A DNA stretch of 64,000 nt from Flavobacterium defluvii (GTDB lineage Bacteria; Bacteroidota; Bacteroidia; Flavobacteriales; Flavobacteriaceae), in contig NZ_FQWC01000003.1 in NCBI RefSeq assembly GCF_900129555.1, forward strand, positions 586,837-650,836. Direction: 5' to 3'. Below, one piece after another: positions 9,266 to 18,256 of the stretch; position 1 is the first letter of the stretch, and each line of letters begins with the position of its first letter. The notes beneath the pieces were generated by a model. That model had not been told where the DNA came from. It ran no database searches and saw only the letters and a program-made list of their open reading frames with translations. Position numbers and translations under genes: made by a program.

Positions 9266-9634
9266 TTGATGGAAAAAGATTTAGTTGTAAATGCCGAAAT
9301 CGAACTTTTAACTGCGGTTAAAAATGCTGATGTTGACCTTTTGGAACAAATGCTTCATGATGATTTGCTTTTTAACATGCCAGACGGACAAACCATTACA
9401 AAGGAGTTTGATCTAAACGTTTATCGTTCCGGGATAATGAAAATTTATTCTCTTGAAGCTTCTGATCAAAATATTAATATAATTGATGATTCGGCTGTGG
9501 TTGCTGTTACCGTTTCATTAAAAGGGACTTACGACAATAATCCTGTCAGTGGCGTTTTTAAATACATCAGAGTCTGGAAGAAGTTTAATGATAATTTAAA
9601 AGTTATTGCCGGAAGCTGCATTCAGCTGGCATAA
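9266..9634 (+). CDS. SnoaL/DUF4440-like (NTF2-fold) protein
   Basis: A 122-residue protein with the NTF2-like cone-shaped fold pattern: an initial helix (EIELLTAVKNADVDLLEQMLHDDLLF), NMPDGQTITKEF, then strands ending GVFKYIRVWKKFNDNLKVIAGSC. Such proteins are small-molecule binding or ketosteroid-isomerase-like enzymes and substrate cannot be predicted. It lies 16 bases after the S41 protease gene and probably ends that operon. Confidence 0.7.
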   Translation: MMEKDLVVNAEIELLTAVKNADVDLLEQMLHDDLLFNMPDGQTITKEFDLNVYRSGIMKIYSLEASDQNINIIDDSAVVAVTVSLKGTYDNNPVSGVFKYIRVWKKFNDNLKVIAGSCIQLA

Positions 9635-9670
9635 ATTTTGTTTCAAAATTTAATAGTAACATAAAACAAA

Positions 9671-9715
9671 ACTTAGCGAACTCTGCGTAATTCTTAGCGT
9701 ACTTTGCGGTTAAAT
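9671..9715. repeat. TTTGCG-type intergenic repeat, copy 1
   Basis: Contains CTTAGCGAACTCTGCG and ACTTTGCGGTTAAAT. Related sequence occurs at 12320-12437, 20361-20406 and 35711-35840, always between genes, ending in the same TTTGCGGTTAAA where complete. Confidence 0.6.
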
Positions 9716-9724
9716 ATTCAAAAT

Positions 9725-10042
9725 ATGAAAAATCTAAAAAAAATAAGTTTAGTTGTAGTTTTAATGACTTTTGTAATCTCTTGTACAACCATGAAAGATA
9801 ATAATATTAAAACAATTTCCGGAAAAGTAGATTCTATTGAATCGGGAAAAGATGGTTACACAGCAAAAGTTAACACAGATACAAAAGAAGTATATTTTGC
9901 AACAATCAGCATTGTAAACGTTGGCGGACCTCAAAATTACAAACAATTAAAAATAGGGGATGTGGTGTCGTTAAAAGGAGAAATCTGGAAATCTGATGAT
10001 GAGAACCATATTAAAGTAACGCAGATTGTTTCGGTGAAATAA
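9725..10042 (+). CDS. Small lipoprotein, possibly OB-fold
   Basis: The ATG at 9725 is preferred over the upstream TTG at 9704, because it gives a proper lipoprotein signal: KK near the N-terminus, a hydrophobic core and lipobox FVISC. The mature 85 residues (ISGKVDSIESGKDGYTAKVN ... GDVVSLKGEIWKSDDENH) alternate in short strands with a GDVVSLKG turn, which would suit a small OB-like barrel; this is inference. No catalytic residues stand out. Confidence 0.6.
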   Translation: MKNLKKISLVVVLMTFVISCTTMKDNNIKTISGKVDSIESGKDGYTAKVNTDTKEVYFATISIVNVGGPQNYKQLKIGDVVSLKGEIWKSDDENHIKVTQIVSVK

Positions 10043-10059
10043 AAATTTAATAATATTAG

Positions 10060-10674
10060 ATGAAAAAACTTCTGATAGTTTTAGTCTTTTTTAGTTTTGG
10101 ATGCTCTTCAAATAAAGAAGATATTAGGAGTGTTGAGTTAATTTGTTATAATTGGGATTTAAAATATCCTACAGAATCTTTTAAGGGAGAATTTTATATC
10201 CAACCAAAAATTTATTCTATTCTTAGTTTAAATGGAGAGAACCAAAGTTACATATGTGGATTTTCTCCAAATAAGAATGAGATTTATTTTAATTCGAAAA
10301 TAGATGCTAGGCTAGTGACAGATTTAGTAAATTCTTTGTCGTCAATTGAAGAAAATAATACTCTTGTAGGTTTCTATAAACAGGATGGATGTATGGAAAG
10401 TTCTCCAATGTTTAGGTTGAAAGTTGTTTATGCTGATAAAAAAGAAAAGTTTTATCAATATAGTTTTCAAGAAAAGAATAAAATAGATTTGGCTATAAAG
10501 AAATTATATGTCGCTTTAAAAGTAAACCAGATTGAAGAAAATTATCAAAAGATGAAAGATACTCTCTCTTTTGCGAAAAAAAAGAAAGAATTGATACATT
10601 TTTCAATGCATGCAGATACTACGGCTTTGCCTCTGCCGGTATTACCTAGTTATAATAAAGTGCAATTTAAATAA
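10060..10674 (+). CDS. Lipoprotein of unknown function
   Basis: A 204-residue protein with a short lipoprotein signal ending FSFGC (lipid-anchored at Cys15). I do not recognise the family. The mature part is rich in Lys, Tyr and Asn, has a pair of Cys (residues near 30 and 67), and ends in a Lys-rich helix followed by a Thr/Pro-rich tail. The gene is only 17 bases after the preceding lipoprotein gene and may be co-transcribed. The AT content is somewhat higher than in neighbours. Confidence 0.6.
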   Translation: MKKLLIVLVFFSFGCSSNKEDIRSVELICYNWDLKYPTESFKGEFYIQPKIYSILSLNGENQSYICGFSPNKNEIYFNSKIDARLVTDLVNSLSSIEENNTLVGFYKQDGCMESSPMFRLKVVYADKKEKFYQYSFQEKNKIDLAIKKLYVALKVNQIEENYQKMKDTLSFAKKKKELIHFSMHADTTALPLPVLPSYNKVQFK

Positions 10675-10680
10675 TAGATT

Positions 10681-11286
10681 TTATCTAATACTATCGTGTG
10701 CGTGAGTTTGTACGCCGTTATTCCATAAAGTGAGAATATCTGTGGCAACAGCGGCACCGCTTCCTGCAGCAATAGCAAGCTGACTTCTCCAACCGGCTAA
10801 AGTTCCAATCACATAAATACCTTCAGCAACTTTATGATCTTCATTTTTAAGCTGAATACGCTGTTTTTCCGGAAGTGCTTTTTTGTGTGGTTCAATATAC
10901 TGCGTTAAGCCTTCAATATTAAAAGTATTGGCAGAACCAATTCCGACAACAATAATTTTTGTTTGGTAGGAGTTTTTATTTGTAGTAACAGTAAATTCAG
11001 GATAAGCTCCCTCTACTTTAATTACTTTTTCATTTTCAATTTGTTCAATATGCGGATAAGTTGCTGCTAAATCCTGAGTACTTTCTGTAAGCAATTCAGA
11101 ACCCAGTTTTCCTGGTGTAATGCCATAAGCATTGTAGAAAATCGCTTCTTGTAAAGAAGAGTTTTTCTGATGTGTAAAAATTCCGATTTTTTTGTCGGTA
11201 ACAAAAGCTTTGTTTTTAGCAGAACCCAGAACTAAGGCACAAGACATGCCCGATACGCCGCCGCCGATAATTAAAACGTCAAACAT
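10681..11286 (-). CDS. Minimal FAD-dependent oxidoreductase, thioredoxin reductase-like
   Basis: At 201 residues this is about two thirds the length of thioredoxin reductase. The N-terminal FAD-binding motif GGGVSGMSCALVLGSA (about 8-23) and the C-terminal second FAD block GIYVIGTLAGWRSQLAIAAGSGAAVA are both present, but the NADPH-binding domain and the redox CxxC normally between them are missing. The protein is therefore an FAD-only member, perhaps electron-fed by another protein. It is convergent with the lipoprotein genes and follows the 66-residue membrane protein gene by three bases. Confidence 0.75.
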   Translation of the reverse strand: MFDVLIIGGGVSGMSCALVLGSAKNKAFVTDKKIGIFTHQKNSSLQEAIFYNAYGITPGKLGSELLTESTQDLAATYPHIEQIENEKVIKVEGAYPEFTVTTNKNSYQTKIIVVGIGSANTFNIEGLTQYIEPHKKALPEKQRIQLKNEDHKVAEGIYVIGTLAGWRSQLAIAAGSGAAVATDILTLWNNGVQTHAHDSIR

Positions 11287-11289
11287 ATA

Positions 11290-11490
11290 TTATCTGCCGT
11301 TTGTTTTTTCTTCAATTCTTTTTGAAATTCTAAAAATCAAAAGAATCAATACCGCGCAAAACGAAGCTGCGATTCCAATAAAAGCTACCATACTATCTCC
11401 CTGAAAAGGATTTTTAAAGTCTAACAGCGTAATATTAAAAACAATTAAAGCTAATGCTAAAAGCACTAAGATTGAAGTGAAGATTTTCAT
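11290..11490 (-). CDS. Small two-helix membrane protein
   Basis: A 66-residue ORF with two predicted membrane helices (about residues 4-24 and 34-55) and a basic C-terminus (RISKRIEEKTNGR). No family is recognised. The gap to the flavoprotein gene downstream is three bases, so it is likely the first gene of a two-gene operon and may tether or assist the flavoprotein; that is inference from position only. Confidence 0.6.
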   Translation of the reverse strand: MKIFTSILVLLALALIVFNITLLDFKNPFQGDSMVAFIGIAASFCAVLILLIFRISKRIEEKTNGR

Positions 11491-11590
11491 ATTGGTTGTT
11501 GTTTATAAAAATATCAAAGTAAAACTTTAATAAAATGTCTTAAAGTTGTATTTTATAATTTTAATGGGGGTAAAAGTATAAAAATAAATC

Positions 11591-12169
11591 TTAGACAAAC
11601 AAACCTTTAACATTAGCGGCGAATAATTTAACAGCTATTGCTAGAAGTATTACTCCAAATGTCTTGCGGACCACGCCAAGTCCGTTTTCTCCTAGTAAAT
11701 TTTCGATCTTTTTGGATGATTTCAAAACAACATATACCAATATAATATTAAGTAAAATTGCGATTATAATATTTATAGTATGAAATTGTGATCTAAGTGA
11801 AAGTAAAGTTGTCATAGTTCCCGCTCCTGCAATCAACGGAAATGCCAAAGGTACAATAGAAGCTGATCCTGGTTCTTCATCACGGTAAATACGAATTCCT
11901 AAAATCATTTCTAAAGCCAGGAAAAATAATACAAACGATCCTGCCACGGCAAATGAATGAACATCAATCCCGATTAAGTTTAGTAAACCTTCTCCAACAA
12001 AAAGAAATACAATCATAATTGCGCCGGCAACGATCGAAGCTTTTTCAGAATCGATATGTCCCACTTTTGCTCTTAAGTTTACGATAATCGGAATTGAACC
12101 TACAATGTCAATTACGGCAAAAAGTACCATACTTACTGTAATGATTTCTTTGAAGTCGATTTCTAACAT
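11591..12169 (-). CDS. MarC-family integral membrane protein
   Basis: A 192-residue protein with about six membrane segments. Family hallmarks are FAVIDIVGSIPIIVNL in the first helix, LFFLALEMILGIRIYR, and IVPLAFPLIAGAGTMTTLLSL in the middle. MarC proteins were once linked to antibiotic resistance but their function is not settled. It is transcribed alone on the minus strand. Confidence 0.88.
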   Translation of the reverse strand: MLEIDFKEIITVSMVLFAVIDIVGSIPIIVNLRAKVGHIDSEKASIVAGAIMIVFLFVGEGLLNLIGIDVHSFAVAGSFVLFFLALEMILGIRIYRDEEPGSASIVPLAFPLIAGAGTMTTLLSLRSQFHTINIIIAILLNIILVYVVLKSSKKIENLLGENGLGVVRKTFGVILLAIAVKLFAANVKGLFV

Positions 12170-12201
12170 ATCTTTTTGATTTTAAGGGTTTAAAAACTGC
12201 T

Positions 12202-12210
12202 GCAAAAGTA
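12202..12210 (-). promoter_or_regulatory. -7 box for the MarC-family gene
   Basis: Reads TACTTTTGC on the minus strand, a full match to TAnnTTTGC, 33 bases before the start codon. The -33 element is not obvious. Confidence 0.5.
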
Positions 12211-12319
12211 GATAATAAAGTTAGGTGTTTTTTTGGTACAATGTATTTTTGTTATAAAAACATGGTTTAATGATTAAAAAAGTGATATTTGTAACAATTA
12301 ATGTTTTTATTACAAGGTA

Positions 12320-12437
12320 TCGCAAAGTTTCTACATAAAGATTCACAAAGTAAAAATTGTGAAAAGATTAAAAATGAAATATTCTTTGCGAATCTTTGCG
12401 GTCCCGATAGCTATCGGGATTGTGAATCTTTGTGGTA
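12320..12437. repeat. TTTGCG-type repeat interrupted by the 18-bp palindrome
   Basis: AAAGATTCACA (12337-12347) is complementary to TGTGAATCTTT (12421-12431). Between them lie two TCTTTGCG units and, at 12402-12419, the same 18-bp palindrome found at 3423. This fills most of the 329-base gap between marC and the DUF3109 gene, which holds no ORF. Confidence 0.65.
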
Positions 12438-12461
12438 AATTTTTTATCTGCTTTGTTTGAC

Positions 12462-12470
12462 TATCTTTGC
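12462..12470 (+). promoter_or_regulatory. -7 box for the DUF3109 gene
   Basis: TATCTTTGC fits the Bacteroidota -7 consensus and lies 29 bases upstream of the ATG. The same TGACTATCTTTGCAC context occurs in front of queE at 59388. Confidence 0.6.
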
Positions 12471-12498
12471 ACTTTATAAATAAGAGTATTTTAATATC

Positions 12499-13068
12499 AT
12501 GTTTCAGTTAGGGAAAACTATTGTTTCAGAAGACATTCTGGAAAAAGAATTTGTGTGCAACTTGTCTGCCTGTAAAGGGGCTTGTTGTGTTGATGGAGAT
12601 GCGGGTGCGCCTTTGAATGAGGCTGAAACTAAAATCTTAGAAGAAATTTATCCAAAAGTAAAACCTTTTTTAAGAAAAGAAGGAATTGAGGCAATCGAAG
12701 CACAAGGTGCCTGGGTAAAAGGAACGGATGGTGATCTTGAAACGCCGCTTATCGATAATAAAGATTGCGCCTATGTTATTTTTGATGGAAAAACAGCACT
12801 TTGCGGAATCGAGCAGGCTTATAATCAAGGAATCGTAGATTGGAAGAAACCAGTATCTTGTCATTTATATCCAATTCGTGTAAAAGACTTCACAGAATTT
12901 GCAGCCGTAAATTATGATCGATGGGATATTTGCGACGACGCCTGTTCTCTAGGAAAAGAATTAGAAGTTCCCGTTTACAAATTCGTAAAAGAAGCCTTGA
13001 TTCGACGCTTTGGAGAAGACTGGTATCTGGAGCTTGAAAAAGTAGCCCAGGAACTTAAAAATTCGTAA
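12499..13068 (+). CDS. DUF3109-family cysteine-cluster protein
   Basis: A 189-residue protein with cysteines arranged as in the DUF3109 family: [11 protein letters not shown] near residue 20, then C in NKDCAYV, in TALCGIEQA, in [10 protein letters not shown] and in DICDDAC. This pattern suggests metal or Fe-S binding, in the same broad group as YkgJ-like proteins (one of which occurs at 61470). Function is unknown. It is a single-gene unit with its own promoter. Confidence 0.85.
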   Translation: MFQLGKTIVSEDILEKEFVCNLSACKGACCVDGDAGAPLNEAETKILEEIYPKVKPFLRKEGIEAIEAQGAWVKGTDGDLETPLIDNKDCAYVIFDGKTALCGIEQAYNQGIVDWKKPVSCHLYPIRVKDFTEFAAVNYDRWDICDDACSLGKELEVPVYKFVKEALIRRFGEDWYLELEKVAQELKNS

Positions 13069-13406
13069 GAACTTAAAGTGTAAAAAATACCTTTTTCGAA
13101 AGCTCTATTTTGCTTCAAAAAAATAAAGTTTTGACTCAAAAAAAACTTTTTAAAACTATTTAAAATTTCTTGCTTTTTATATTTAAAAGTCTATATTTTA
13201 CGGGGCTTTAGAGTATAATTGAAATGTTTAATGTGTTTATTTTCAGTGAATTAATTATTGTCTGAAAAATTTTTCAATTTTTGGCCTTTGTTAAAAACTA
13301 CAGCAAATTGTGAATAAGTTTGACTTTCATTTTTAGCTATAATTGACAATCTTTGTAGTCTACTGAATTAGTAAAGTTTCGGTATAAAAATTTAACAAAA
13401 TTTGTC
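13069..13406 (+). other. 338-base upstream region of nrdB, no gene seen
   Basis: Very AT-rich. I see no ORF and no clear NrdR box. CAATCTTTG at about 13348-13356 is a one-mismatch -7 box. The long leader leaves room for regulation of nrdB but no convincing stem was found. Confidence 0.4.
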
Positions 13407-14384
13407 ATGTCACAAGTAGAGCCAATCTTACAAGAAAATAAAAATCGTTTCGTTATTTTTCCTATCAAACACCATGATATTTGGGAATGGTATAAAAAAA
13501 TGGAAGCTAGTTTCTGGACTGCTGAAGAAATCGATTTGCATCAGGACTTAACAGATTGGAATAATAAACTTAATGACGACGAAAAATATTTCATTAAACA
13601 CATTTTAGCATTCTTTGCAGCTTCTGACGGAATCGTAAATGAAAACCTTGCTGAGAATTTTGTAAACGAAGTTCAGTACCCAGAAGCAAAGTTTTTCTAT
13701 GGTTTCCAAATTATGATGGAGAATATTCACAGTGAGACTTATTCTTTATTAATTGATACTTATGTAAAAGATGATGCAGAAAAAGCAGAGTTGTTTAATG
13801 CTTTAGAAGTATTTCCTGCAATTGGTAAAAAAGCAGAATGGGCTTTAAAATGGATCGAGTCTGATTCATTTGCCGAAAGACTTATTGCTTTTGCTGCTGT
13901 TGAAGGAATCTTTTTTTCAGGTGCTTTCTGTTCAATTTATTGGTTAAAAAAACGTGGTTTAATGCCAGGTTTAACTTTCTCGAATGAGTTGATTTCTCGT
14001 GACGAAGGCGTACATTGTGATTTTGCGGTTCACCTGCATAATCACCATTTGGTAAACAAAGTACCAAAAGACAGAATCAAAGAAATTATTGTTGATGCAT
14101 TAGATATCGAAAGACAGTTTGTGACTGAGTCTCTTCCGGTAAGTTTAATTGGTATGAACGCAGCTTTAATGACACAGTATTTAGAGTTCGTTGCCGACAG
14201 ACTTTTGGTTGAATTAGGATGCGAGCGTGTATACGGATCAGCAAATCCATTCGATTTCATGGACATGATTTCTCTTCAGGGAAAAACTAATTTCTTTGAA
14301 AAACGTGTTGCCGAGTATCAAAAATCAGGTGTTATGAACACAGACAGCGATGCTCAAAAAATTTCATTTGACGCAGATTTTTAG
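13407..14384 (+). CDS. nrdB: Ribonucleoside-diphosphate reductase, beta (radical) subunit, class Ia
   Basis: Houses the diferric-tyrosyl radical that drives reduction of ribonucleotides to deoxyribonucleotides. The 325-residue sequence is close to the eukaryotic-type R2: [15 protein letters not shown] contains the likely radical Tyr112, ligands are seen in the [20 protein letters not shown] region, in [10 protein letters not shown] and in [10 protein letters not shown], and the C-terminus ends DADF, the tail that docks to the alpha subunit. Partner nrdA follows 266 bases later. Confidence 0.95.
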   Translation: MSQVEPILQENKNRFVIFPIKHHDIWEWYKKMEASFWTAEEIDLHQDLTDWNNKLNDDEKYFIKHILAFFAASDGIVNENLAENFVNEVQYPEAKFFYGFQIMMENIHSETYSLLIDTYVKDDAEKAELFNALEVFPAIGKKAEWALKWIESDSFAERLIAFAAVEGIFFSGAFCSIYWLKKRGLMPGLTFSNELISRDEGVHCDFAVHLHNHHLVNKVPKDRIKEIIVDALDIERQFVTESLPVSLIGMNAALMTQYLEFVADRLLVELGCERVYGSANPFDFMDMISLQGKTNFFEKRVAEYQKSGVMNTDSDAQKISFDADF

Positions 14385-14399
14385 AACAACAGCATTTTT

Positions 14400-14440
14400 T
14401 TAATTCGGGATAATTTTATCTAAAGCCCGAATTAATTTTT
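14400..14440 (+). terminator. Hairpin between nrdB and nrdA
   Basis: TTAATTCGGG (14400-14409) pairs with CCCGAATTAA (14426-14435) and is followed by TTTTT. A partial terminator here could set the nrdB:nrdA ratio. A second weak stem, AAATCTC with GAGATTT, follows at about 14458-14486. Confidence 0.55.
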
Positions 14441-14650
14441 ACAGAACATTTTAGGTTAAATCTCTATTACCCAAATCGGAGATTTAATAGCAATTTTAAC
14501 GGCTTTTCGGTTTGATATTCAAATTGGGAAAGGACAACTATTGAGAATTCTGTAATTCTCGAAAAATAATTTAAAAACACGCAATGTTTAAGTGCTGGAA
14601 TTCGTTTTCTAGTTACTTTCATTTATTCAATAACTTTAAAAAATAAGCTT

Positions 14651-17044
14651 ATGTATGTAGTAAAAAGAGATGGACACAGAGAGCCTGTAATGTTTGACAA
14701 GATTACAGAAAGAATCAAAAAATTGTGTTACGGCCTGAATGAGCTTGTAGATCCGGTTAAGGTAGCGATGAGAGTTATCGAAGGATTGTATGATGGGGTT
14801 TCGACTTCAGAATTGGATAATCTTGCGGCAGAAACTGCTGCATCTATGACTATTGCACATCCTGATTATGCACAATTAGCGGCTCGTGTGGCGATTTCTA
14901 ATTTACATTCTAATACAAAAAAATCTTTTTCAGAAACGATGAAAGATATGTATCACTACGTAAATCCAAGAAATGGTCAGGAAGCACCATTAATTGCAGA
15001 TGATGTTTACAAAGTGATTCAGGAAAATGCTGCTTTTTTAGATTCTCATATTATTTATACAAGAGATTTTAATTACGATTACTTTGGGTTTAAAACTTTA
15101 GAACGTTCTTATCTTCTTAAAATAAACGGAAAAATCGTAGAGCGTCCGCAGCATATGTTAATGCGTGTTTCTGTTGGTATTCACTTAGACGATTTAAAAT
15201 CGGTAATAGAAACTTACGATTTAATGTCTAAAAAGTTTTTTACGCACGCAACGCCAACATTGTTTAATGCAGGAACTCCAAAACCTCAAATGTCATCTTG
15301 TTTCCTTTTGGCAATGCAGGAAGATAGTATTGATGGTATTTATGATACATTAAAACAAACAGCTAAGATTTCTCAGTCAGCTGGAGGAATCGGACTTTCT
15401 ATTCATAACGTACGTGCAACGGGATCTTATATTCGTGGTACAAACGGGACTTCAAACGGAATTGTTCCTATGTTACGTGTTTTCAATGACACCGCTCGTT
15501 ACGTAGATCAGGGTGGAGGAAAACGTAAAGGAAGTTTTGCGATTTACATCGAAACCTGGCATGCTGATATTTTCGAATTCCTGGATTTAAAGAAAAATAC
15601 AGGAAAAGAAGAAATGCGTGCTAGAGATTTATTCTTCGCGATGTGGACTTCAGATTTATTCATGAAACGTGTTCAGGAAGATTCAACTTGGACTTTAATG
15701 TGTCCTAACGAATGTCCTGGATTATATGATGTTTATGGAGAAGAATTCGAAGCATTGTATACGGATTATGAATTTAGAGGAAAAGGAAGAAAAACAATCC
15801 GCGCTCGTGAGTTATGGGAAAAAATCCTTGAATCTCAAATCGAAACCGGAACGCCATATATGTTGTATAAAGATGCAGCAAACCGTAAATCGAACCACAA
15901 GAATTTAGGAACAATCCGTTCTTCTAACTTGTGTACAGAGATTATGGAGTTTACATCTAAAGATGAAATTGCAGTTTGTAACTTAGCTTCTATCTCATTG
16001 CCAATGTTTATCGAAAACGGAAAATTTGATCACGAAGCACTTTACAATGTTACAAAACGTGTAACACGTAACCTTAATAAGGTAATCGACAGAAATTATT
16101 ACCCAGTTCAAGAAGCCGAAAACTCAAACATGCGTCACCGTCCGGTTGGTTTAGGTGTGCAAGGTTTGGCAGATGCTTTTATTATGCTGCGTATGCCTTT
16201 TACAAGTGATGAAGCAAAACAATTAAATCAGGAGATTTTCGAAACATTATACTTCGCTGCTGTAACTGCTTCTATGGAAATGGCAAAAGAAGAAGGACCG
16301 TATTCAACTTTTGCTGGTTCGCCAATGTCACAAGGAGAATTTCAATACAATATGTGGGGATTAAAAGACGAAGAATTATCAGGACGCTGGGACTGGGCTT
16401 CTTTAAGAAAAGAAGTTATGGAACACGGAGTTCGTAACTCATTGTTAGTAGCGCCAATGCCAACGGCTTCTACTTCTCAAATCCTTGGAAACAACGAAGC
16501 TTTCGAACCGTATACATCAAACATTTACACACGTCGTGTATTGTCTGGAGAGTTCATCGTAGTAAACAAACATTTGTTAGAAGACTTAGTGAAATTAGGT
16601 TTATGGAATGAATCATTGAAACAGGAAATTATGCGTCATAACGGATCTGTTCAAAATATTGATATTATTCCGCAAGATTTAAAAGATCTTTACAAAACCG
16701 TTTGGGAAATGTCGATGAAAGATATTATCGATATGTCTCGTCAAAGAGGATATTTCATTGACCAATCTCAATCGTTGAACTTGTTCATGCAAGATGCTAA
16801 CTATTCTAAACTAACGTCAATGCATTTCTACGCTTGGCAGTCTGGTTTAAAAACTGGTATGTACTACCTAAGAACAAAAGCGGCTGTAGATGCGATTAAA
16901 TTCACATTAAACAACGATAAAAAACAAGAGGCGGTACCATCATTAGTTCAGGAAACTGAATCTATAAGTGTTGAGGATTACAAAGCAATGCTTTTAAAAG
17001 CACAAGCGGCAGATCCTGAAGATTGTGAAATGTGTGGAAGTTAA
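14651..17044 (+). CDS. nrdA: Ribonucleoside-diphosphate reductase, alpha (catalytic) subunit, class Ia
   Basis: Binds ribonucleoside diphosphates and reduces them with the radical supplied by NrdB. The 797-residue length is normal. An N-terminal ATP-cone (residues 1-90, [18 protein letters not shown]) implies dATP/ATP activity control. Active-site cysteines occur in SSCFLLAMQ (about residue 218) and in [17 protein letters not shown] (about 425-450), and the C-terminal CEMC pair is the swinging-arm dithiol. ATG at 14651 follows the AT-rich gap after nrdB. Confidence 0.96.
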   Translation: MYVVKRDGHREPVMFDKITERIKKLCYGLNELVDPVKVAMRVIEGLYDGVSTSELDNLAAETAASMTIAHPDYAQLAARVAISNLHSNTKKSFSETMKDMYHYVNPRNGQEAPLIADDVYKVIQENAAFLDSHIIYTRDFNYDYFGFKTLERSYLLKINGKIVERPQHMLMRVSVGIHLDDLKSVIETYDLMSKKFFTHATPTLFNAGTPKPQMSSCFLLAMQEDSIDGIYDTLKQTAKISQSAGGIGLSIHNVRATGSYIRGTNGTSNGIVPMLRVFNDTARYVDQGGGKRKGSFAIYIETWHADIFEFLDLKKNTGKEEMRARDLFFAMWTSDLFMKRVQEDSTWTLMCPNECPGLYDVYGEEFEALYTDYEFRGKGRKTIRARELWEKILESQIETGTPYMLYKDAANRKSNHKNLGTIRSSNLCTEIMEFTSKDEIAVCNLASISLPMFIENGKFDHEALYNVTKRVTRNLNKVIDRNYYPVQEAENSNMRHRPVGLGVQGLADAFIMLRMPFTSDEAKQLNQEIFETLYFAAVTASMEMAKEEGPYSTFAGSPMSQGEFQYNMWGLKDEELSGRWDWASLRKEVMEHGVRNSLLVAPMPTASTSQILGNNEAFEPYTSNIYTRRVLSGEFIVVNKHLLEDLVKLGLWNESLKQEIMRHNGSVQNIDIIPQDLKDLYKTVWEMSMKDIIDMSRQRGYFIDQSQSLNLFMQDANYSKLTSMHFYAWQSGLKTGMYYLRTKAAVDAIKFTLNNDKKQEAVPSLVQETESISVEDYKAMLLKAQAADPEDCEMCGS

Positions 17045-17093
17045 TTTTAGAATTTAGATTTAAGATTTAAGATTTTAGAATTTTAATTATATG

Positions 17094-17126
17094 AAAAGCA
17101 GTTATTGTAATGATAGCTGCTTTTTT
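17094..17126 (+). terminator. nrdA terminator
   Basis: AAAAGCAG (17094-17101) pairs with CTGCTTTT (17117-17124) and runs into six T residues, 50 bases after nrdA. It sits immediately before the small gene at 17140. Confidence 0.65.
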
Positions 17127-17139
17127 AATATAAATATTT

Positions 17140-17364
17140 ATGGCAAAAGTAATAATGGAGAGTTGGAGAGAAGGTATTAAAATGGTATCTCTAACTAAAT
17201 TACAACATGAAAAGCTTGGTTTGTCTTTGCTTGAATCTAAAACAAATGCTGATATGCTTTTAGAAGATCAGATAATAATTTTAGAAATTGAAGATGAAAG
17301 TGTGGCTCTAGAATTTCTTGAAGAAGCGGATAGATTTGGTGTAAATTGTAGACTTTTAAGTTAA
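17140..17364 (+). CDS. Small protein of unknown function
   Basis: A 74-residue ORF starting with ATG at 17140. The second half (ILEIEDESVALEFLEEADRFGVNCRLL) predicts a strand-helix-strand fold, and the first half (KMVSLTKLQHEKLGLSLLES) a helix; the overall order is reminiscent of the L7/L12 C-terminal type fold, but this is a weak impression. No family is recognised. It stands between the nrdA terminator and the toxin-antitoxin promoter and may be a separate short transcript. Confidence 0.55.
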   Translation: MAKVIMESWREGIKMVSLTKLQHEKLGLSLLESKTNADMLLEDQIIILEIEDESVALEFLEEADRFGVNCRLLS

Positions 17365-17374
17365 TTAATTTGAT

Positions 17375-17402
17375 TAAATTTGTAACATTGATAATACTAG
17401 TA
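17375..17402 (+). promoter_or_regulatory. Promoter and possible operator of the toxin-antitoxin pair
   Basis: TAAATTTGT (17375-17383) fits the -7 consensus. The expected start of transcription overlaps the palindrome TACTAGTA (17395-17402), which lies in a repeated GATAATACT setting just before the antitoxin ATG at 17414. This placement would suit autoregulation by the antitoxin; binding is inferred. Confidence 0.45.
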
Positions 17403-17413
17403 ATACTGATAAT

Positions 17414-17620
17414 ATGCAAATCAAAAACCTATCTAAGTATAGTAATGCTGAAAAAATTGTTTTAGCAGAGCAGTTGTGGGACAGTGTTTCTAAAGATGAT
17501 TTAGAAATTTCTGATGACGTAAAAAGGGAATTAGATATTCGTATACAAAATTTAGAAGAAGGAAAAACAGAATTATATTCTTGGGATGAGGTTAAAGCTC
17601 ATTTAAAATCTTTGCGATAA
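17414..17620 (+). CDS. Antitoxin, addiction-module component family
   Basis: A 68-residue protein of the 'putative addiction module component' family: LSKYSNAEKIVLAEQLWDSV at the start, ISDDVKRELDIRIQNLEEGK in the middle, and SWDEVKAHLKSL at the end. Members are unstable partners of ParE/RelE-type toxins. It is followed directly, with no intervening base, by the toxin gene. Confidence 0.85.
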   Translation: MQIKNLSKYSNAEKIVLAEQLWDSVSKDDLEISDDVKRELDIRIQNLEEGKTELYSWDEVKAHLKSLR

Positions 17621-17920
17621 GTGTATAAACTTCATTTTGTAAAAGAAGCTTTATTTGATATTGAGGATATTGTTCTTTGGTATGAAGAACAAAGAATTGG
17701 GCTTTCTTACGATTTTGAACTTTGTTTGGAAGCGGGAATTGATTCTATTTCAAGAAATCCTGATTTATTTCAAAAAAAGTATAAAAACATAAGAATGCAT
17801 TTCATTTCAAGATTTCCTTATGGAATCCACTATCGAGTAGAAAAAGATCAAATAATCGTAATTGGTATTTTTCATACTTCTCGATCTCCTAAAAATTGGT
17901 CGAAAAGATTAAAGTTGTAA
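17621..17920 (+). CDS. ParE/RelE-family toxin
   Basis: A 99-residue protein with the ParE/RelE fold signature: AxxDIEDIVLWYEEQRIGLSY, then RMHFISRFPYGIHYRVE and IVIGIFHTSRSPKNW. The start is a GTG that begins on the base after the antitoxin TAA, so toxin translation should depend on antitoxin translation and stay low. ParE-type toxins poison gyrase and RelE-type cleave mRNA; which one applies here is not decidable from sequence. Confidence 0.85.
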   Translation: MYKLHFVKEALFDIEDIVLWYEEQRIGLSYDFELCLEAGIDSISRNPDLFQKKYKNIRMHFISRFPYGIHYRVEKDQIIVIGIFHTSRSPKNWSKRLKL

Positions 17921-18075
17921 AAAAAACTTAGGACCTTAGTATCTCAGAATCTCAGAACCTTTCAAAAAAAACAATTATAAATATCTCATTTTAAGCCGAT
18001 TTTTTTATATTATCATACAAAACCTGCTAAATTTGTTAAGAAATCCTTTTTTGTTTCATAAAATGCAATCTTTTT

Positions 18076-18107
18076 TTTGGTGCACTAAAAATAATTTATA
18101 CATTCGC
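18076..18107 (+). promoter_or_regulatory. Promoter of the aromatic operon leader
   Basis: TTTG (18076-18079), a 19-base spacer, then TACATTCGC (18099-18107), one mismatch from the -7 consensus. It would start transcription about 25 bases before the leader peptide ATG. Confidence 0.6.
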
Positions 18108-18135
18108 AGAGAATTTAAAACAAAACACAAACAAA

Positions 18136-18216
18136 ATGGCAAGTAACCGTTTTTATTTTAGCAACAATTTTTATTTCTTCTTTAGTAGAAGTCAGGATTG
18201 TGCTATGGTTATTTGA
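18136..18216 (+). CDS. Phe/Tyr-rich leader peptide of the aromatic operon
   Basis: A 26-codon ORF, too short for ordinary ORF callers. Codons 6-16 (RFYFSNNFYFFF from Arg5) contain six Phe and two Tyr, including three consecutive Phe codons. The ORF ends at TGA 18214-18216, downstream of and overlapping the anti-terminator arm. Such a peptide acts as a sensor: ribosomes stall at Phe/Tyr codons when charged tRNA is short. Its place 67 bases before pheA and next to competing hairpins makes this role the natural reading. Confidence 0.85.
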   Translation: MASNRFYFSNNFYFFFSRSQDCAMVI

Positions 18217-18256
18217 GAAAAATTTTAAGACAAATAAAACTAATATACAATCCTGA
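18192..18256 (+). promoter_or_regulatory. Anti-terminator stem of the phe attenuator
   Basis: TCAGGATTGT (18192-18201, inside the end of the leader ORF) is perfectly complementary to ACAATCCTGA (18247-18256). Pairing of these arms would sequester the left half of the terminator that follows. Confidence 0.8.
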
